This document shows positions 10,401 to 19,671 of a stretch of DNA of 41,557 bases, in pieces. The translations under genes and the position numbers were made by a program. The stretch covers positions 1-41,557 of the forward strand of contig CALKXS010000022.1 of assembly GCA_938003745.1 (NCBI GenBank), written 5' to 3'. The notes beneath the pieces were generated by a model, which did no database searches, was not told the origin of the DNA, and saw only the letters and a list, made by a program, of their open reading frames with translations. The DNA is from an uncultured Algibacter sp. (GTDB taxonomy: Bacteria; Bacteroidota; Bacteroidia; Flavobacteriales; Flavobacteriaceae). The first letter of the stretch is position 1, and each line of letters opens with the position of its first letter.

Positions 10401-10545
10401 TTGTAAATGTTATTGCTAAAACACGTTTAAAATGATTTGAATTATTAGAGCTGAATAAAATCTTTAAATATTCTTTTACCAGAGTGTATGTCTTCCCGCT
10501 TCCTGCAGAGGCATTGTATATTGTAAAAGAATTTTGATTTTCCAT
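7405..10545 (-). CDS. AddA-like UvrD/Rep helicase-nuclease
   Basis: Walker A 'YNASAGSGKTYTLVKEYL'; 'FIDEFQDTSVLQWENL'; 'VGDSKQAIYRWRGG'; 'IMTIHKSKGLEFPVVIFP'; C-term 'AIIIDYKTG' nuclease motif. Confidence 0.9.
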   Translation of the reverse strand: MENQNSFTIYNASAGSGKTYTLVKEYLKILFSSNNSNHFKRVLAITFTNKAVAEMKERIIDMLKIFSDARILNDKHDMFIAISEDLQMQPEVLHNKSKNLLQTIIHNYAAFDISTIDGFTHKLIRTFAYDLKLPINFEVELDQDSLLSEAVDSLIAKAGTNKEITKILVDFAIEKADDDKSWDVAFDFNKISKLLVNENDIPFIKTLKNKSLQEFKTLKSHLKTEIATLESSTIEIAENVLTLISKSGLEFNDFNRSYLPKHFKNIANKKFSLNFETKWQENLETATLYPKRVNEDIASIIEQIQPQIATAFYSTKNAIFQYRFFNAFYKNITPLSVLNAIDKELTTLKDEQNKMLISEFNTIISNEIKNQPTPFIYERIGEKFKHYFIDEFQDTSVLQWENLIPLLENSLSAENGTTMLVGDSKQAIYRWRGGKAEQFIDLFNKTETPFPIIQNVKNLEANYRSFKEVVNFNNGFFQYLAHNVFSDKDYETLYDNAHQNISKTEEGYVELSFLDLEKEDDRNEIFPKEVYKAINKCLENNYALEDICIIVRKKKEGVAVADYLSKKGIQIISSETLLINKAPEVVFINNLLNLILHPKNSEAKLDALNYLTTTFNIKNKHEFFSNHVNLSTTELFKSFEKFNIYINNNTLLQYSLYDMVETIVRCFNLIPESNAYVQFYLDIVLDFTHKKGSNLSGFLEYFDKKKESLSIVSPQGQNAVQIMTIHKSKGLEFPVVIFPYADLDIYRELEPKEWFPINKENYNGFSHTLLNYNKDFQNFGDQGAIIYNKHQAEQELDNINLLYVSLTRPVEQLYIISKNDSGLKEESKSKKYSGLLINYLTQLGIWDDAQLNYSFGNKKRLTAPTPSLESNKTTQQENFISTSKEDHNIKIVTNSGYLWDTNQAQAIEKGNLTHDIMSGIKTQEDIESVITDYKSKSLLTNEQAKSIKETILTITNHPLLKDYYSSNYTIHNERDIISKDGIVLRPDRIVINKDNKAIIIDYKTGTEDKKHKQQLQIYKDILSEMQIETHKKYLIYINEEILVKSL

Positions 10546-10670
10546 AAACTGATATTTGGATACAAGATAAAAACTATCAATGATTTCATAACAATTAATT
10601 ATTTTTAATTGAAGTGTTTTATATGTAAATTTGAATAAAAATAAATACTAATATTTTAAAATAAAAAATT

Positions 10671-11279
10671 ATGGCTTTTGAATTACCAGAATTAGGATAC
10701 GCATATGACGCTTTAGAACCTCACATGGATACAAGAACTATGGAGATACACCATACAAAACATCACCAAGGGTATACAAATAACTTAAACAATGCTATTG
10801 CTGGTACAGATTTAGAAGGAAAATCTATTGAAGATATTCTTACTAATTTAGATATGGATAATGGAGCAGTTCGTAATAATGGAGGAGGTTTTTATAATCA
10901 CTCATTATTCTGGTCTGTAATGAGTCCAGAAGACAAAGGGTATTTATCTGGAGATTTAAAAGATGCTATTGAGGCAGCTTATGGATCTAAAGATGAGTTT
11001 ATTGCTGCTTTTAGTAAAGCTGCTGCAACACGTTTTGGATCTGGTTGGGCATGGTTATGTGTGCATAAAGGAGGAAAAGTAGAAATTTGTTCTACACCAA
11101 ATCAAGACAATCCATTAATGCCAGGAGTTGCTTGTGAAGGAACACCAATTTTAGGACTTGATGTATGGGAGCATGCTTATTACTTAAACTACCAAAACAG
11201 ACGTCCAGATTATATTAAAGCATTTTTTAGTGTAGTAAACTGGAACGAAGCTGAAAGACGTTACGCTGAAGCAAAGTAA
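10671..11279 (+). CDS. sodB: Superoxide dismutase [Fe/Mn]
   Basis: [59 protein letters not shown]. Confidence 0.95.
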   Translation: MAFELPELGYAYDALEPHMDTRTMEIHHTKHHQGYTNNLNNAIAGTDLEGKSIEDILTNLDMDNGAVRNNGGGFYNHSLFWSVMSPEDKGYLSGDLKDAIEAAYGSKDEFIAAFSKAAATRFGSGWAWLCVHKGGKVEICSTPNQDNPLMPGVACEGTPILGLDVWEHAYYLNYQNRRPDYIKAFFSVVNWNEAERRYAEAK

Positions 11280-11306
11280 TTAGTTTTATCATAATAATTA
11301 TAACTG

Positions 11307-11335
11307 GCCGTTTCTATTTATAGAAGCGGCTTTTT
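11307..11335 (+). terminator. Rho-independent terminator after sodB
   Basis: GCCGTTTCTA-TTTA-TAGAAGCGGC followed by T-tract. Confidence 0.8.
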
Positions 11336-11367
11336 ATTTTAGTGTTTTAACTCTTAGATAGATTGAT

Positions 11368-12279
11368 ATGAGATATAGTTTGATTTTTTTAATAATGGTT
11401 GTTGTTAATTACGGGTTCGCTCAACAAGAGGCGAGTGTCAATTTAATAGAAAATCATATAAAAAACATTACTAAAACCAAGGAGTATAGGAATTATTCAA
11501 ATATTAATCAGTTAAATAAAATAGCAGATTATATCAAAACTGAATTTATAAAATCGTCGGATAACGTTTCGTTTCAAGAGTATATGGTTGATGGAAAAAG
11601 GTATAAAAATGTTATAACTTCTTTTGGTATTGAAAACAATAAAAGAATTATCATTGGTGCTCATTATGATGTTTGTGGAAATCAAGAGGGGGCAGACGAT
11701 AATGCAAGCGGTGTTGTAGGTTTGCTTGAATTGTCAAGAATGTTAAAAAAGACTAAATTAAATTACAGAATAGATTTAGTTGCTTATACACTTGAAGAAC
11801 CTCCTTTTTTTAGAACTGAAAATATGGGAAGTTATATTCATGCAAAATCTTTAGTTAAAGATGATGTTAATGTATATGGAATGATAAGTCTTGAAATGAT
11901 TGGATATTTTTCTAATGAAGAAAATTCACAGTTTTATCCAGACCCTAGACTAGAACTAGTTTATGGTAATAAAGGTGATTTTATAACAGTTGTAAATAAA
12001 TCAAAGAAAAAGCAATTTGCAATAGATTTTGGGAGTTCTTTCAAAGAGAACGCGATTATTAAAACTATTGTTTTTGATAGTGAGCCAAATAAGCAATCAA
12101 TAGATTATTCTGATCATTTAAATTATTGGAAATTTGGTTTTAGTGCAGTAATGATTACAGATACTGCTTTCTTGAGAAATAAAAACTATCATAAGAAAAC
12201 AGACATTCTAGAGACTTTAAATTTGAATAAAATGTCTAAAGTGATTAACGCTGTTTATAAGGCTTTTATTTCTTTATAA
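11368..12279 (+). CDS. M28-family zinc peptidase (aminopeptidase-like), secreted
   Basis: Signal peptide; 'IIIGAHYDVCGNQEGADDNASGVVGLLELSRML', 'LVAYTLEEPPFF', 'DYSDHLNYWKFGFSAVMITDTAFLRN'. Confidence 0.88.
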   Translation: MRYSLIFLIMVVVNYGFAQQEASVNLIENHIKNITKTKEYRNYSNINQLNKIADYIKTEFIKSSDNVSFQEYMVDGKRYKNVITSFGIENNKRIIIGAHYDVCGNQEGADDNASGVVGLLELSRMLKKTKLNYRIDLVAYTLEEPPFFRTENMGSYIHAKSLVKDDVNVYGMISLEMIGYFSNEENSQFYPDPRLELVYGNKGDFITVVNKSKKKQFAIDFGSSFKENAIIKTIVFDSEPNKQSIDYSDHLNYWKFGFSAVMITDTAFLRNKNYHKKTDILETLNLNKMSKVINAVYKAFISL

Positions 12280-12325
12280 TAGTATTAAAGAAGATTTATT
12301 TCTCAGCAAAGTTTACAAAATGAAA

Positions 12326-12391
12326 AAGACGAACTTACGTTTACCTTTTTGCTCCAAATCTACCATAAACTTAACTTACTTATGTTATGGT
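12326..12391. repeat. Degenerate copy of terminator + conserved box unit
   Basis: aaaaagacgaacttacgtttacctttttgctCCAAATCTACCATAAACTTAACTTACTTATGTTATGGT; near-identical box at 12569-12607. Confidence 0.75.
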
Positions 12392-12534
12392 TCTTCAAAG
12401 ATATATGTGTTCTAAAAACTGTTAATTTTTTTGGCTAAACGGTTTGTATTTCAGCTTAAGCGAAGTTGTGGTTAATAACAGGGTAAAAGGTTGGGTTTGT
12501 AGTAAATCTCTTTTTAATAGAATAAAAAGACATA

Positions 12535-12607
12535 AAAAAAGGCGAACAGATGTTCGCCTTTTTTTTGCCCCAAATCTACCATGAACTTAACCTACTTATA
12601 TTATGGT
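12535..12607. repeat. Second copy of terminator + conserved box unit; includes a strong hairpin AAAAGGCGAACAGATGTTCGCCTTTTTTTT
   Basis: aaaaaaaggcgaacagatgttcgccttttttttgccCCAAATCTACCATGAACTTAACCTACTTATATTATGGT. Confidence 0.8.
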
Positions 12608-12722
12608 GATGCTAATTTATAGCTATTTCACATAATCTGAGTATTTTTTAGTTGAAATACTCATTTAACGGATAAAACGCGTTTACTACGGTTAAACCTC
12701 AGTGGTATTACCTGTTTACTAA

Positions 12723-14621
12723 TTAATATGCGCGCTCTTTGTTCCCTTCGTAAAAGTTAATGAAAGCACGATTAACAACTCTATTTCCTCCTGGAGTTGG
12801 ATAATGTCCAGTAAAGTACCAATCTCCTGAATGGTCTGGACAAGCCTTATGTAAGTCTTCAACAGATTGAAATATTATTTTCACTTCTGCATTTATGCTT
12901 TCGTCACTTAATAACTCTGCTATTTTATCAGAAATTTGTTCTGGTGTAAACGGATCGTAAATTTCTTTAACAAAGTTTTGTACGTGTTTATCATCCATTT
13001 CAATTTGCGTTAAGCATTTCTCGTAAACCTCTTTTACAATATGGAATTTATTATTATCCTTTAATAAGGCTAAAGCAGCTCTAAAAGCAACTAAACCTTC
13101 AAGATTTGCCATATCAATACCATAACAATCTGGATAACGTATTTGTGGTGCAGAAGACACTACAATGATTTTTTTAGGACTTAAACGATCAAGCATTTTT
13201 AAAATACTCATCTTTAAAGTTGTACCTCTTACAATACTGTCATCTATTATGACTAAGTTATCTGTAGGCTTAATAACGCCATAAGTAACATCATAGACGT
13301 GAGCAACCAAATCATCTCTACTACTATCTTCTGTAATAAAGGTTCTAAGTTTTACATCTTTAATGGCTATTTTTTCAACTCTTGCACGTTCAGATAAAAT
13401 CTCAGTAACTTTTTCTGCAGATAGTGAACGTTGACCATTTAAAATGGCATTAGTTTTTGTTTTATTTATAAAAGCTTCAGCAGTTTCCACCATTCCAAAA
13501 AACGAAGTTTCTGCAGTATTAGGTATAAAAGAAAAAACAGTGTTTTTAGTATCATTATCAATAGCCTTCAATACTTTTGGCATAACTAATTTACCAAGCT
13601 TTTTACGTTCTTGATATATTTCAGCATCACTACCACGAGAAAAGTATATGCGTTCAAAAGAACATGATTTTTTTTCTAAAGGTTCTAAAATTTGTTTGAT
13701 TCTAACTTCACCAGACTTTTTTGTAATAATTGCTTGCCCTGGACCTAACTCTTTAACATCATTAAAATCGACATTAAAAACAGTTTGAATAACTGGACGC
13801 TCAGAAGCTACAACTACAATTTCATCATCTTTATAATAGTACGCAGGTCTAATTCCTGCTGGATCTCTTAGTACAAAAGAATCTCCATGACCAATAAGTC
13901 CAGCCATAGCATAGCCTCCATCCCAATTTTTGGCAGCTCTGCGTAAAATTTTAGCAACCTTTAAACGTTCGGCAATTTGCGGAGAAGCTTCTCTTTTATT
14001 AAAACCTTCCTTCTTTAAGTCTTTGTATATTTTACTAACAGCATCATCAAGAAAATGACCTATTTTTTCCATTATGGTAATGGTGTCTGTATATTCTTTT
14101 GGGTGCTGTCCTAATTCAATTAAATTGCTAAAAAGTTCTTTAACATTTGTCATGTTAAAGTTTCCAGCCATAATTAAATTACGATGCATCCAGTTATTTT
14201 GTCTTAGAAAGGGGTGTACGCTTTCTACACTATTTTTTCCAAAAGTTCCATAACGTACATGACCTAATAAAACTTCCCCTACATAAGGTATGTTTTTTTT
14301 CTGAGCATCAACATCATCTGCATATTCAGGGTGATCTGTAAGTTCTTGGTTTATTCTATCGTTGATTTTAGCAAAAATATCTTGAATAGGCTGTTGTTGA
14401 ATAGATCTTACACGGCTAATGTAACGTTCTCCTGGTTTGGTATCTAGTTTAATACTTGCAAATCCAGCACCATCTTGACCACGATTATGCTGTTTCTCCA
14501 TCATGAGATACATTTTATTTACACCATAGAATGCGCTACCATATTTTTCTTTATAGTATTCTAGTGGTTTTAAAAGCCTTATCATGGCTATTCCACATTC
14601 ATGTTTTAATGCATCACTCAT
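12723..14621 (-). CDS. Amidophosphoribosyltransferase-like protein (class II glutamine amidotransferase + PRT domain)
   Basis: MSDALKHECGIAMIRLL (Cys near N-term), 'NRGQDGAGFAS', 'GHVRYGTFG', PRPP-type motif 'LVIIDDSIVRGTTLK'. Confidence 0.85.
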   Translation of the reverse strand: MSDALKHECGIAMIRLLKPLEYYKEKYGSAFYGVNKMYLMMEKQHNRGQDGAGFASIKLDTKPGERYISRVRSIQQQPIQDIFAKINDRINQELTDHPEYADDVDAQKKNIPYVGEVLLGHVRYGTFGKNSVESVHPFLRQNNWMHRNLIMAGNFNMTNVKELFSNLIELGQHPKEYTDTITIMEKIGHFLDDAVSKIYKDLKKEGFNKREASPQIAERLKVAKILRRAAKNWDGGYAMAGLIGHGDSFVLRDPAGIRPAYYYKDDEIVVVASERPVIQTVFNVDFNDVKELGPGQAIITKKSGEVRIKQILEPLEKKSCSFERIYFSRGSDAEIYQERKKLGKLVMPKVLKAIDNDTKNTVFSFIPNTAETSFFGMVETAEAFINKTKTNAILNGQRSLSAEKVTEILSERARVEKIAIKDVKLRTFITEDSSRDDLVAHVYDVTYGVIKPTDNLVIIDDSIVRGTTLKMSILKMLDRLSPKKIIVVSSAPQIRYPDCYGIDMANLEGLVAFRAALALLKDNNKFHIVKEVYEKCLTQIEMDDKHVQNFVKEIYDPFTPEQISDKIAELLSDESINAEVKIIFQSVEDLHKACPDHSGDWYFTGHYPTPGGNRVVNRAFINFYEGNKERAY

Positions 14622-14660
14622 ACCTATTAATGTTTTTGCTTTCGCGGAATTTTTATAATC

Positions 14661-14683
14661 AAAAAAACGCTCGTAAAAGAGCG
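14661..14683 (-). terminator. Rho-independent terminator after the PfkB kinase gene
   Basis: Minus strand GCGCTCTTTTACGAGCG + T-tract. Confidence 0.8.
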
Positions 14684-14690
14684 CATTAGT

Positions 14691-15617
14691 TTATGTTAAT
14701 TTTATTTCGAATTGTGTTAATTCTTTAAATTGTAATAAGCGTTTATGAACTTCCTCGTCCGATAAATTTTTCATACGTTCTGTTCCAAATTTTTCAACAC
14801 AAAAAGATGCAAGAGTAGATCCGTAGATTACTGCGTTTTTCATGTTTTCAAAAGAAGTGTCTCCGCTTTTAGCAATATAACCTGCAAAACCACCAGCAAA
14901 AGTATCACCGGCTCCTGTTGGGTCAAAAACTTCTTCTAAAGGTAATGCTGGAGCATAAAATACGTCTTCATTATGAAATAATAACGCACCATGTTCACCT
15001 TTTTTAATAACAACATATTTAGGTCCCATTTTATGAATTTTTTTTGCAGCAACAACTAGAGAATATTCTCCAGTAAGTTGTCTTGCTTCTTCATCATTAA
15101 TAGTAATCACATCAACGTTTTTTATAACATTATGCAAGTCGTCTAAAGCACAATCCATCCAAAAATTCATAGTGTCTAAAATAACAAGCTTTGGCTTTAT
15201 TGTCATTTGGTCGAGAACACTTTGTTGAACTAACGGATGTAAGTTACCTAACATTAATATTTTAGCATCTTTATAGTTCTCAGGAACTACAGGATTGAAA
15301 TTTTCAAGAGTGTTTAGTTCTGTAACCAATGTGTCGCGAGAATTCATATCATTATGATAACGACCACTCCAGAAAAATGTTTTTCCTTCTTGTACTATTT
15401 CTATACCAGAAATATCAATATTTTTATTTGATAATAAGTCTAAATATTCTTGAGGAAAATCACCTCCTACAATTGAAACAATAGATGAATCTACGTTGAA
15501 TTTAGATGCAGATAAACCTATATATGTAGCAGCGCCACCAAGAATTTTATCTGTTTTACCAAAAGGAGTTTCAATAGCGTCAAATGCTACGGTGCCAACA
15601 ATAACTAGTTTGCTCAT
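14691..15617 (-). CDS. PfkB-family sugar/nucleoside kinase
   Basis: GGAATYIGLSASKF; 'DPTGAGDTFAGGFAGYIA' PfkB signature. Confidence 0.9.
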   Translation of the reverse strand: MSKLVIVGTVAFDAIETPFGKTDKILGGAATYIGLSASKFNVDSSIVSIVGGDFPQEYLDLLSNKNIDISGIEIVQEGKTFFWSGRYHNDMNSRDTLVTELNTLENFNPVVPENYKDAKILMLGNLHPLVQQSVLDQMTIKPKLVILDTMNFWMDCALDDLHNVIKNVDVITINDEEARQLTGEYSLVVAAKKIHKMGPKYVVIKKGEHGALLFHNEDVFYAPALPLEEVFDPTGAGDTFAGGFAGYIAKSGDTSFENMKNAVIYGSTLASFCVEKFGTERMKNLSDEEVHKRLLQFKELTQFEIKLT

Positions 15618-15830
15618 AAAAGAGGTTTGATGATTTTTTGCAAATATAATTCTTTTTAGATGTTAAAACTATAATCTTTAAAGATGATTATGCTATAATT
15701 TTTAGTAGAGATTAAAATTTTTAATGTGACTTTATAAAAATATTTGAGTCTAATATAATATAAGAAATTACTAATACTATTGAAATAAAAAATATTGAGG
15801 GATATTGCTTAGAATCAATTAGTAATAATT

Positions 15831-15856
15831 CAAAAGGCGCTTTTTAGCGCCTTTTG
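15831..15856 (-). terminator. Rho-independent terminator after the RNase H gene
   Basis: CAAAAGGCGCTTTTTAGCGCCTTTTG. Confidence 0.8.
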
Positions 15857-15869
15857 AAATTAATAAAGT

Positions 15870-16511
15870 TTATTTTCTACCAAAGTCTGCAGGGATTTCT
15901 CCCCAAGCTTTTGTTTCCCATTTAACAATAACAGTATTATAGGTGTTGTTTTTTAGCCAATCTATAGCGCGATCAACTAAATCAAAAACAGGTTTGTTTT
16001 TATTAGTTCGTTCTAATTTCGTATTACATGTTTTTTTTCGCACCCAGCTCATAGCGGTTCTGGAGTCTGTGTAAAGTATACGGTTACTATTATTTTTTTT
16101 AAGAATAGCTAAGCCATGAACAAGTGCTAAAAATTCTCCTATATTATTTGTGCCTTGTTTAAAAGGACCTTGTATAAATAGTTGTTTTTTTGTTTTTGTA
16201 TCTACACCTCTATATTCCATGATTCCTGGATTTCCGCTTGAAGCGGCGTCGACAGCTATAGAGTTGTAATTTGGTTTTCCTATTCTTTTTAGTTGTTCGT
16301 GTGATAATTCGCTTTTAAAGCTTTTGCTTTTTCCAATAAAATCAAAATAATTTCCTTCTAAAGCATTCTTTGCGGCTTCAATAGTTGGAAAAGATTTGTA
16401 TTGAGCTCCAGGGTAATCTTTTATTTGTTTTTTACAGGCATTCCAAGTTTCAAAAACACCAATTTTGTGTCCTTGCCAAACCGTATAATATTTCTTTTTT
16501 TTAGAAGCCAT
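15870..16511 (-). CDS. Viroplasmin-domain ribonuclease H1 family protein
   Basis: MASKKKKYYTVWQGHKIGVFETWNACKKQIKDYPGAQYKSF (viroplasmin/RNase H1 N-domain) + RNase H core 'IAVDAASSGNPGIMEYRGV...TNNIGEFLALVHGLAIL...YTDSRTAMSWV'. ORF track extends to 16571; MASKKKK start preferred. Confidence 0.88.
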   Translation of the reverse strand: MASKKKKYYTVWQGHKIGVFETWNACKKQIKDYPGAQYKSFPTIEAAKNALEGNYFDFIGKSKSFKSELSHEQLKRIGKPNYNSIAVDAASSGNPGIMEYRGVDTKTKKQLFIQGPFKQGTNNIGEFLALVHGLAILKKNNSNRILYTDSRTAMSWVRKKTCNTKLERTNKNKPVFDLVDRAIDWLKNNTYNTVIVKWETKAWGEIPADFGRK

Positions 16512-16548
16512 TTGTTTTTTACTTCCGCTTAAAGCGAAAAATTGTAAT

Positions 16549-17115
16549 TTATTTAGATAATAGTTTATCAACCACCATAGGGAAGTGTTCCATTTCTAAT
16601 TCATGAATTTTTGAAGCTACATCTTCAGCAGAGTCATAAGAATCAACATGGCATTTAGCTTGAAAAATAATAGCGCCTTCATCATAATGTTCATTTACAT
16701 AATGAATAGTGATACCGGTTTCTGTTTCTTTATTAGCAACTACAGCTTCATGAACGCGGATACCGTACATTCCTTTTCCGCCGTATTTTGGTAAAAGTGC
16801 AGGATGAACATTAATAACTTTATTAGGGAACGCATTTAAAATGCTTTTTGGGAATTTCCAGAGAAAACCTGCAAGTATAATAAGGTCTGGATTAGTACTT
16901 TTTACTATGTTAAGCACGTCATTGGTCTTTGTGAAGGCTATTTTATTAAAAGATAGGGCACTTATATTAAGATTTTTTGCTCGTTCTAAAACTTTGGCAC
17001 GAGGATTGTTTGTTAATACTTGAATAACAGATGCATTTTCTCTGTTGTAAAAAAATTTTATTAGATTTTCAGCATTAGTACCGCCTCCGGACGCAAAAAT
17101 TACAATTCGTTTCAT
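16549..17115 (-). CDS. purN: Phosphoribosylglycinamide formyltransferase
   Basis: MKRIVIFASGGGTNAENLIKFF; 'NVHPALLPKYGGKGMYG'; 'ETETGITIHYVNEHYDEGAIIFQ'. Confidence 0.95.
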   Translation of the reverse strand: MKRIVIFASGGGTNAENLIKFFYNRENASVIQVLTNNPRAKVLERAKNLNISALSFNKIAFTKTNDVLNIVKSTNPDLIILAGFLWKFPKSILNAFPNKVINVHPALLPKYGGKGMYGIRVHEAVVANKETETGITIHYVNEHYDEGAIIFQAKCHVDSYDSAEDVASKIHELEMEHFPMVVDKLLSK

Positions 17116-17301
17116 TTTACAGACAATAATGTTAATATTATTCGAACAAAAAAAAGAATAATTATTAACAATTAGAAGGTATTAATAAAATACTTCAAAG
17201 TAATTTTATTAAATTACCAACACATTTTTAATTTAAAGGTGTGTTTTAAAAATAAAGTTTTTTATTTTTGCCAACTAATTTAAACTTAAAATTAAAAGAT
17301 T

Positions 17302-17535
17302 ATGTCAGACATTGCATCAAGAGTAAAAGCGATTATCGTAGACAAATTAGGAGTAGATGAGAACGAAGTTGTAACGGAAGCGAGCTTCACAAACGATTTA
17401 GGAGCAGACTCTTTAGACACTGTAGAATTAATAATGGAATTCGAAAAAGAATTCGATATTCAAATTCCAGATGATCAAGCTGAAAATATAGCGACAGTTG
17501 GTCAAGCTATCTCCTATATAGAAGAAGCTAAGTAA
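17302..17535 (+). CDS. acpP: Acyl carrier protein
   Basis: '[19 protein letters not shown]' phosphopantetheine site. Confidence 0.97.
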   Translation: MSDIASRVKAIIVDKLGVDENEVVTEASFTNDLGADSLDTVELIMEFEKEFDIQIPDDQAENIATVGQAISYIEEAK

Positions 17536-17557
17536 GAAGTAAACAAGCATAAAGTTT

Positions 17558-18808
17558 ATGGAATTAAAGCGAGTTGTAGTCACAGGATTAGGTGCTTTAA
17601 CACCTATTGGCAATACCAAAGATGAATATTGGGAAGGCTTAATTAGTGGTAAAAGTGGTGCTGCGCCTATAACATATTATGATACCGAGAAGTTTAAAAC
17701 CAAGTTTGCTTGCGAATTAAAGGATTTTAAAGTTACCGATTTCATAGATAGAAAAGAGTCTCGTAGAATGGACAAATTTGCGCAGTATGCTATGGTAGCT
17801 GCCGATGAAGCTATTGCCGATTCTAAATTAAATCTAGATAAGGTTAACAAGCTTAGAGTTGGTGTTATATGGGGTGCAGGTATTGGTGGTTTAGAAACCT
17901 TTCAGCAAGAAGTTTTAAACTTTGCAGCAGGAAATGGAACTCCAAGATTTAACCCATTCTTTATTCCTAAAATGATTGCTGATATTGCACCAGGAAATAT
18001 CTCTATAAAACATGGTTTTATGGGGCCAAATTACACAACAGTTTCTGCATGTGCTTCTTCTGCTAATGCTATGTTTGATGCACTAAACTCTATACGTTTG
18101 GGACATACAGATGTAGTGGTTACTGGAGGTAGTGAAGCTGCTGTAACTATTGCTGGTATGGGTGGTTTTAATGCTATGCATGCTTTATCTACTAGAAATG
18201 AAAGTCCAGAAACAGCTTCTCGTCCATTTGATGGTACTAGAGATGGTTTTGTTTTAGGAGAAGGTGCAGGAGCACTAGTTCTTGAAGAATATGAGCACGC
18301 AAAAGCAAGAGGCGCTAAAATTTATGCTGAATGTATTGGAGGAGGGTTATCTTCTGATGCATATCACATGACAGCACCACATCCAGATGGACTTGGTGTT
18401 ATTGCTGTAATGAAAAACTGTTTAGAAAACGCAGGACTTAAACCGGAAGATGTAGACCATATTAATACACATGGAACATCAACGCCTTTAGGTGATGTGG
18501 CAGAATTAAAAGCAATTTCAGAAGTCTTTGGAGATTACGCTAAAAACATTAATATTAATTCAACAAAATCAATGACAGGTCACTTACTTGGCGCTGCAGG
18601 AGCTATTGAAGCCATTTCGGTTATATTAGCTATGGAGCACGGTATTGTGCCACCTACAATTAATCATGAAACGGTTGATGAAAATATTGATCCAGAATTA
18701 AATTTAACACTTAATAAAGCTCAAAAGAGAAATGTTAAGGTAGCTATGAGTAATACATTTGGATTTGGCGGACACAACGCCTGTGTAGTGTTCAAAAAAA
18801 TAGATTAA
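17558..18808 (+). CDS. fabF: 3-oxoacyl-[ACP] synthase II
   Basis: 'RVVVTGLGALTPIGN', 'VSACASSANAMFDALNSIRLG', 'NTHGTSTPLGD', 'SNTFGFGGHNACVVFKK'. Confidence 0.97.
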   Translation: MELKRVVVTGLGALTPIGNTKDEYWEGLISGKSGAAPITYYDTEKFKTKFACELKDFKVTDFIDRKESRRMDKFAQYAMVAADEAIADSKLNLDKVNKLRVGVIWGAGIGGLETFQQEVLNFAAGNGTPRFNPFFIPKMIADIAPGNISIKHGFMGPNYTTVSACASSANAMFDALNSIRLGHTDVVVTGGSEAAVTIAGMGGFNAMHALSTRNESPETASRPFDGTRDGFVLGEGAGALVLEEYEHAKARGAKIYAECIGGGLSSDAYHMTAPHPDGLGVIAVMKNCLENAGLKPEDVDHINTHGTSTPLGDVAELKAISEVFGDYAKNININSTKSMTGHLLGAAGAIEAISVILAMEHGIVPPTINHETVDENIDPELNLTLNKAQKRNVKVAMSNTFGFGGHNACVVFKKID

Positions 18809-18815
18809 ATCCCGA

Positions 18816-19556
18816 ATGAAAAACATTCGCAACATATTTAGCTCCCGTTTTAAAAGTAACGGGAGTTTTTTTATGGAAATAACTGTAATATTGGGATTCA
18901 AACCTAAAAATATAGATTATTTCAAAACGGCGTTCACACATCGTTCTATGAATATAAAAGATAGCAAGGGGAATGTTATTAATTATGAACGATTAGAGTT
19001 TTTAGGCGATGCCATGCTGAGTTCTGTAATTGCATCATATTTATATGTGGAAGTACCCAGTGGAGATGAAGGCTATTTAACAAAAATGCGATCTAAAATT
19101 GTAAGTAGAGAGCATTTAAATGAATTAGGAAAAGAATTAAACCTAATAAACCTTGTTGAAAGCAAAATCCCTACAGGACAATTTGGAAATAATATTCATG
19201 GTAATCTTTTTGAAGCATTAGTTGGTGCTATTTTTCTTGATAGAGGTTATAAGTATTGTGAAAAATTTATTTATCAGCGTATTGTAATACCTTATGTGGA
19301 TATAGAAAAGCTAGAAGGTAAGGTAATAAGTTACAAAAGTCTACTAATTGAATGGTGTCAAAAAGAAAAGAAAACTTTTAGTTATAATGTCTATGAAGAT
19401 ACAGGAAATGATGATGTACGCCATTTTTCTGTGAAATTATCTATAGATAAAAAAATTATAGCCAAAGCTAGAGCCACTTCAAAGAAGAAAGCCGAAGAAA
19501 AAGCTTCAAAACGTGCATACTTTGCCTTTCAAAAAAGTATTTCTAAAATGATATAA
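18816..19556 (+). CDS. rnc: Ribonuclease III
   Basis: 'AFTHRSMN', 'NYERLEFLGDAMLSSVIASYLY', 'NLFEALVGAIFLDRGY', C-terminal dsRBD. Confidence 0.93.
   Translation: MKNIRNIFSSRFKSNGSFFMEITVILGFKPKNIDYFKTAFTHRSMNIKDSKGNVINYERLEFLGDAMLSSVIASYLYVEVPSGDEGYLTKMRSKIVSREHLNELGKELNLINLVESKIPTGQFGNNIHGNLFEALVGAIFLDRGYKYCEKFIYQRIVIPYVDIEKLEGKVISYKSLLIEWCQKEKKTFSYNVYEDTGNDDVRHFSVKLSIDKKIIAKARATSKKKAEEKASKRAYFAFQKSISKMI
18842..18872 (+). promoter_or_regulatory. Terminator-like hairpin within the 5' end of the rnc reading frame
   Basis: CTCCCGTT-TTAAAAGT-AACGGGAG followed by TTTTTTT. Confidence 0.7.
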
Positions 19557-19671
19557 AGCCTATTTTTTAGTAGACTTTACTATAACGTTTTAGTTCGTTC
19601 TAAGTAAGATTAACTAAAAGTTCACTTCAAAATTTATTTAATATATTATATTTACACTGATAATATAAGTT

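Noticed and set aside
2957-10545. AddA/AddB-like pair as a novel anti-phage system
   Set aside because: Best explained as housekeeping recombinational repair; no accessory defence genes adjacent.
15870-16511. Caulimovirus-like viroplasmin domain as evidence of a retroelement
   Set aside because: The viroplasmin/RNase H1 fusion is a common cellular RNase H architecture; not viral here.
17428-17619. Minus-strand ORFs over acpP/fabF and at 18704-18901, 19688-19888, 23535-23744
   Set aside because: Antisense to or spanning real genes; no motifs.
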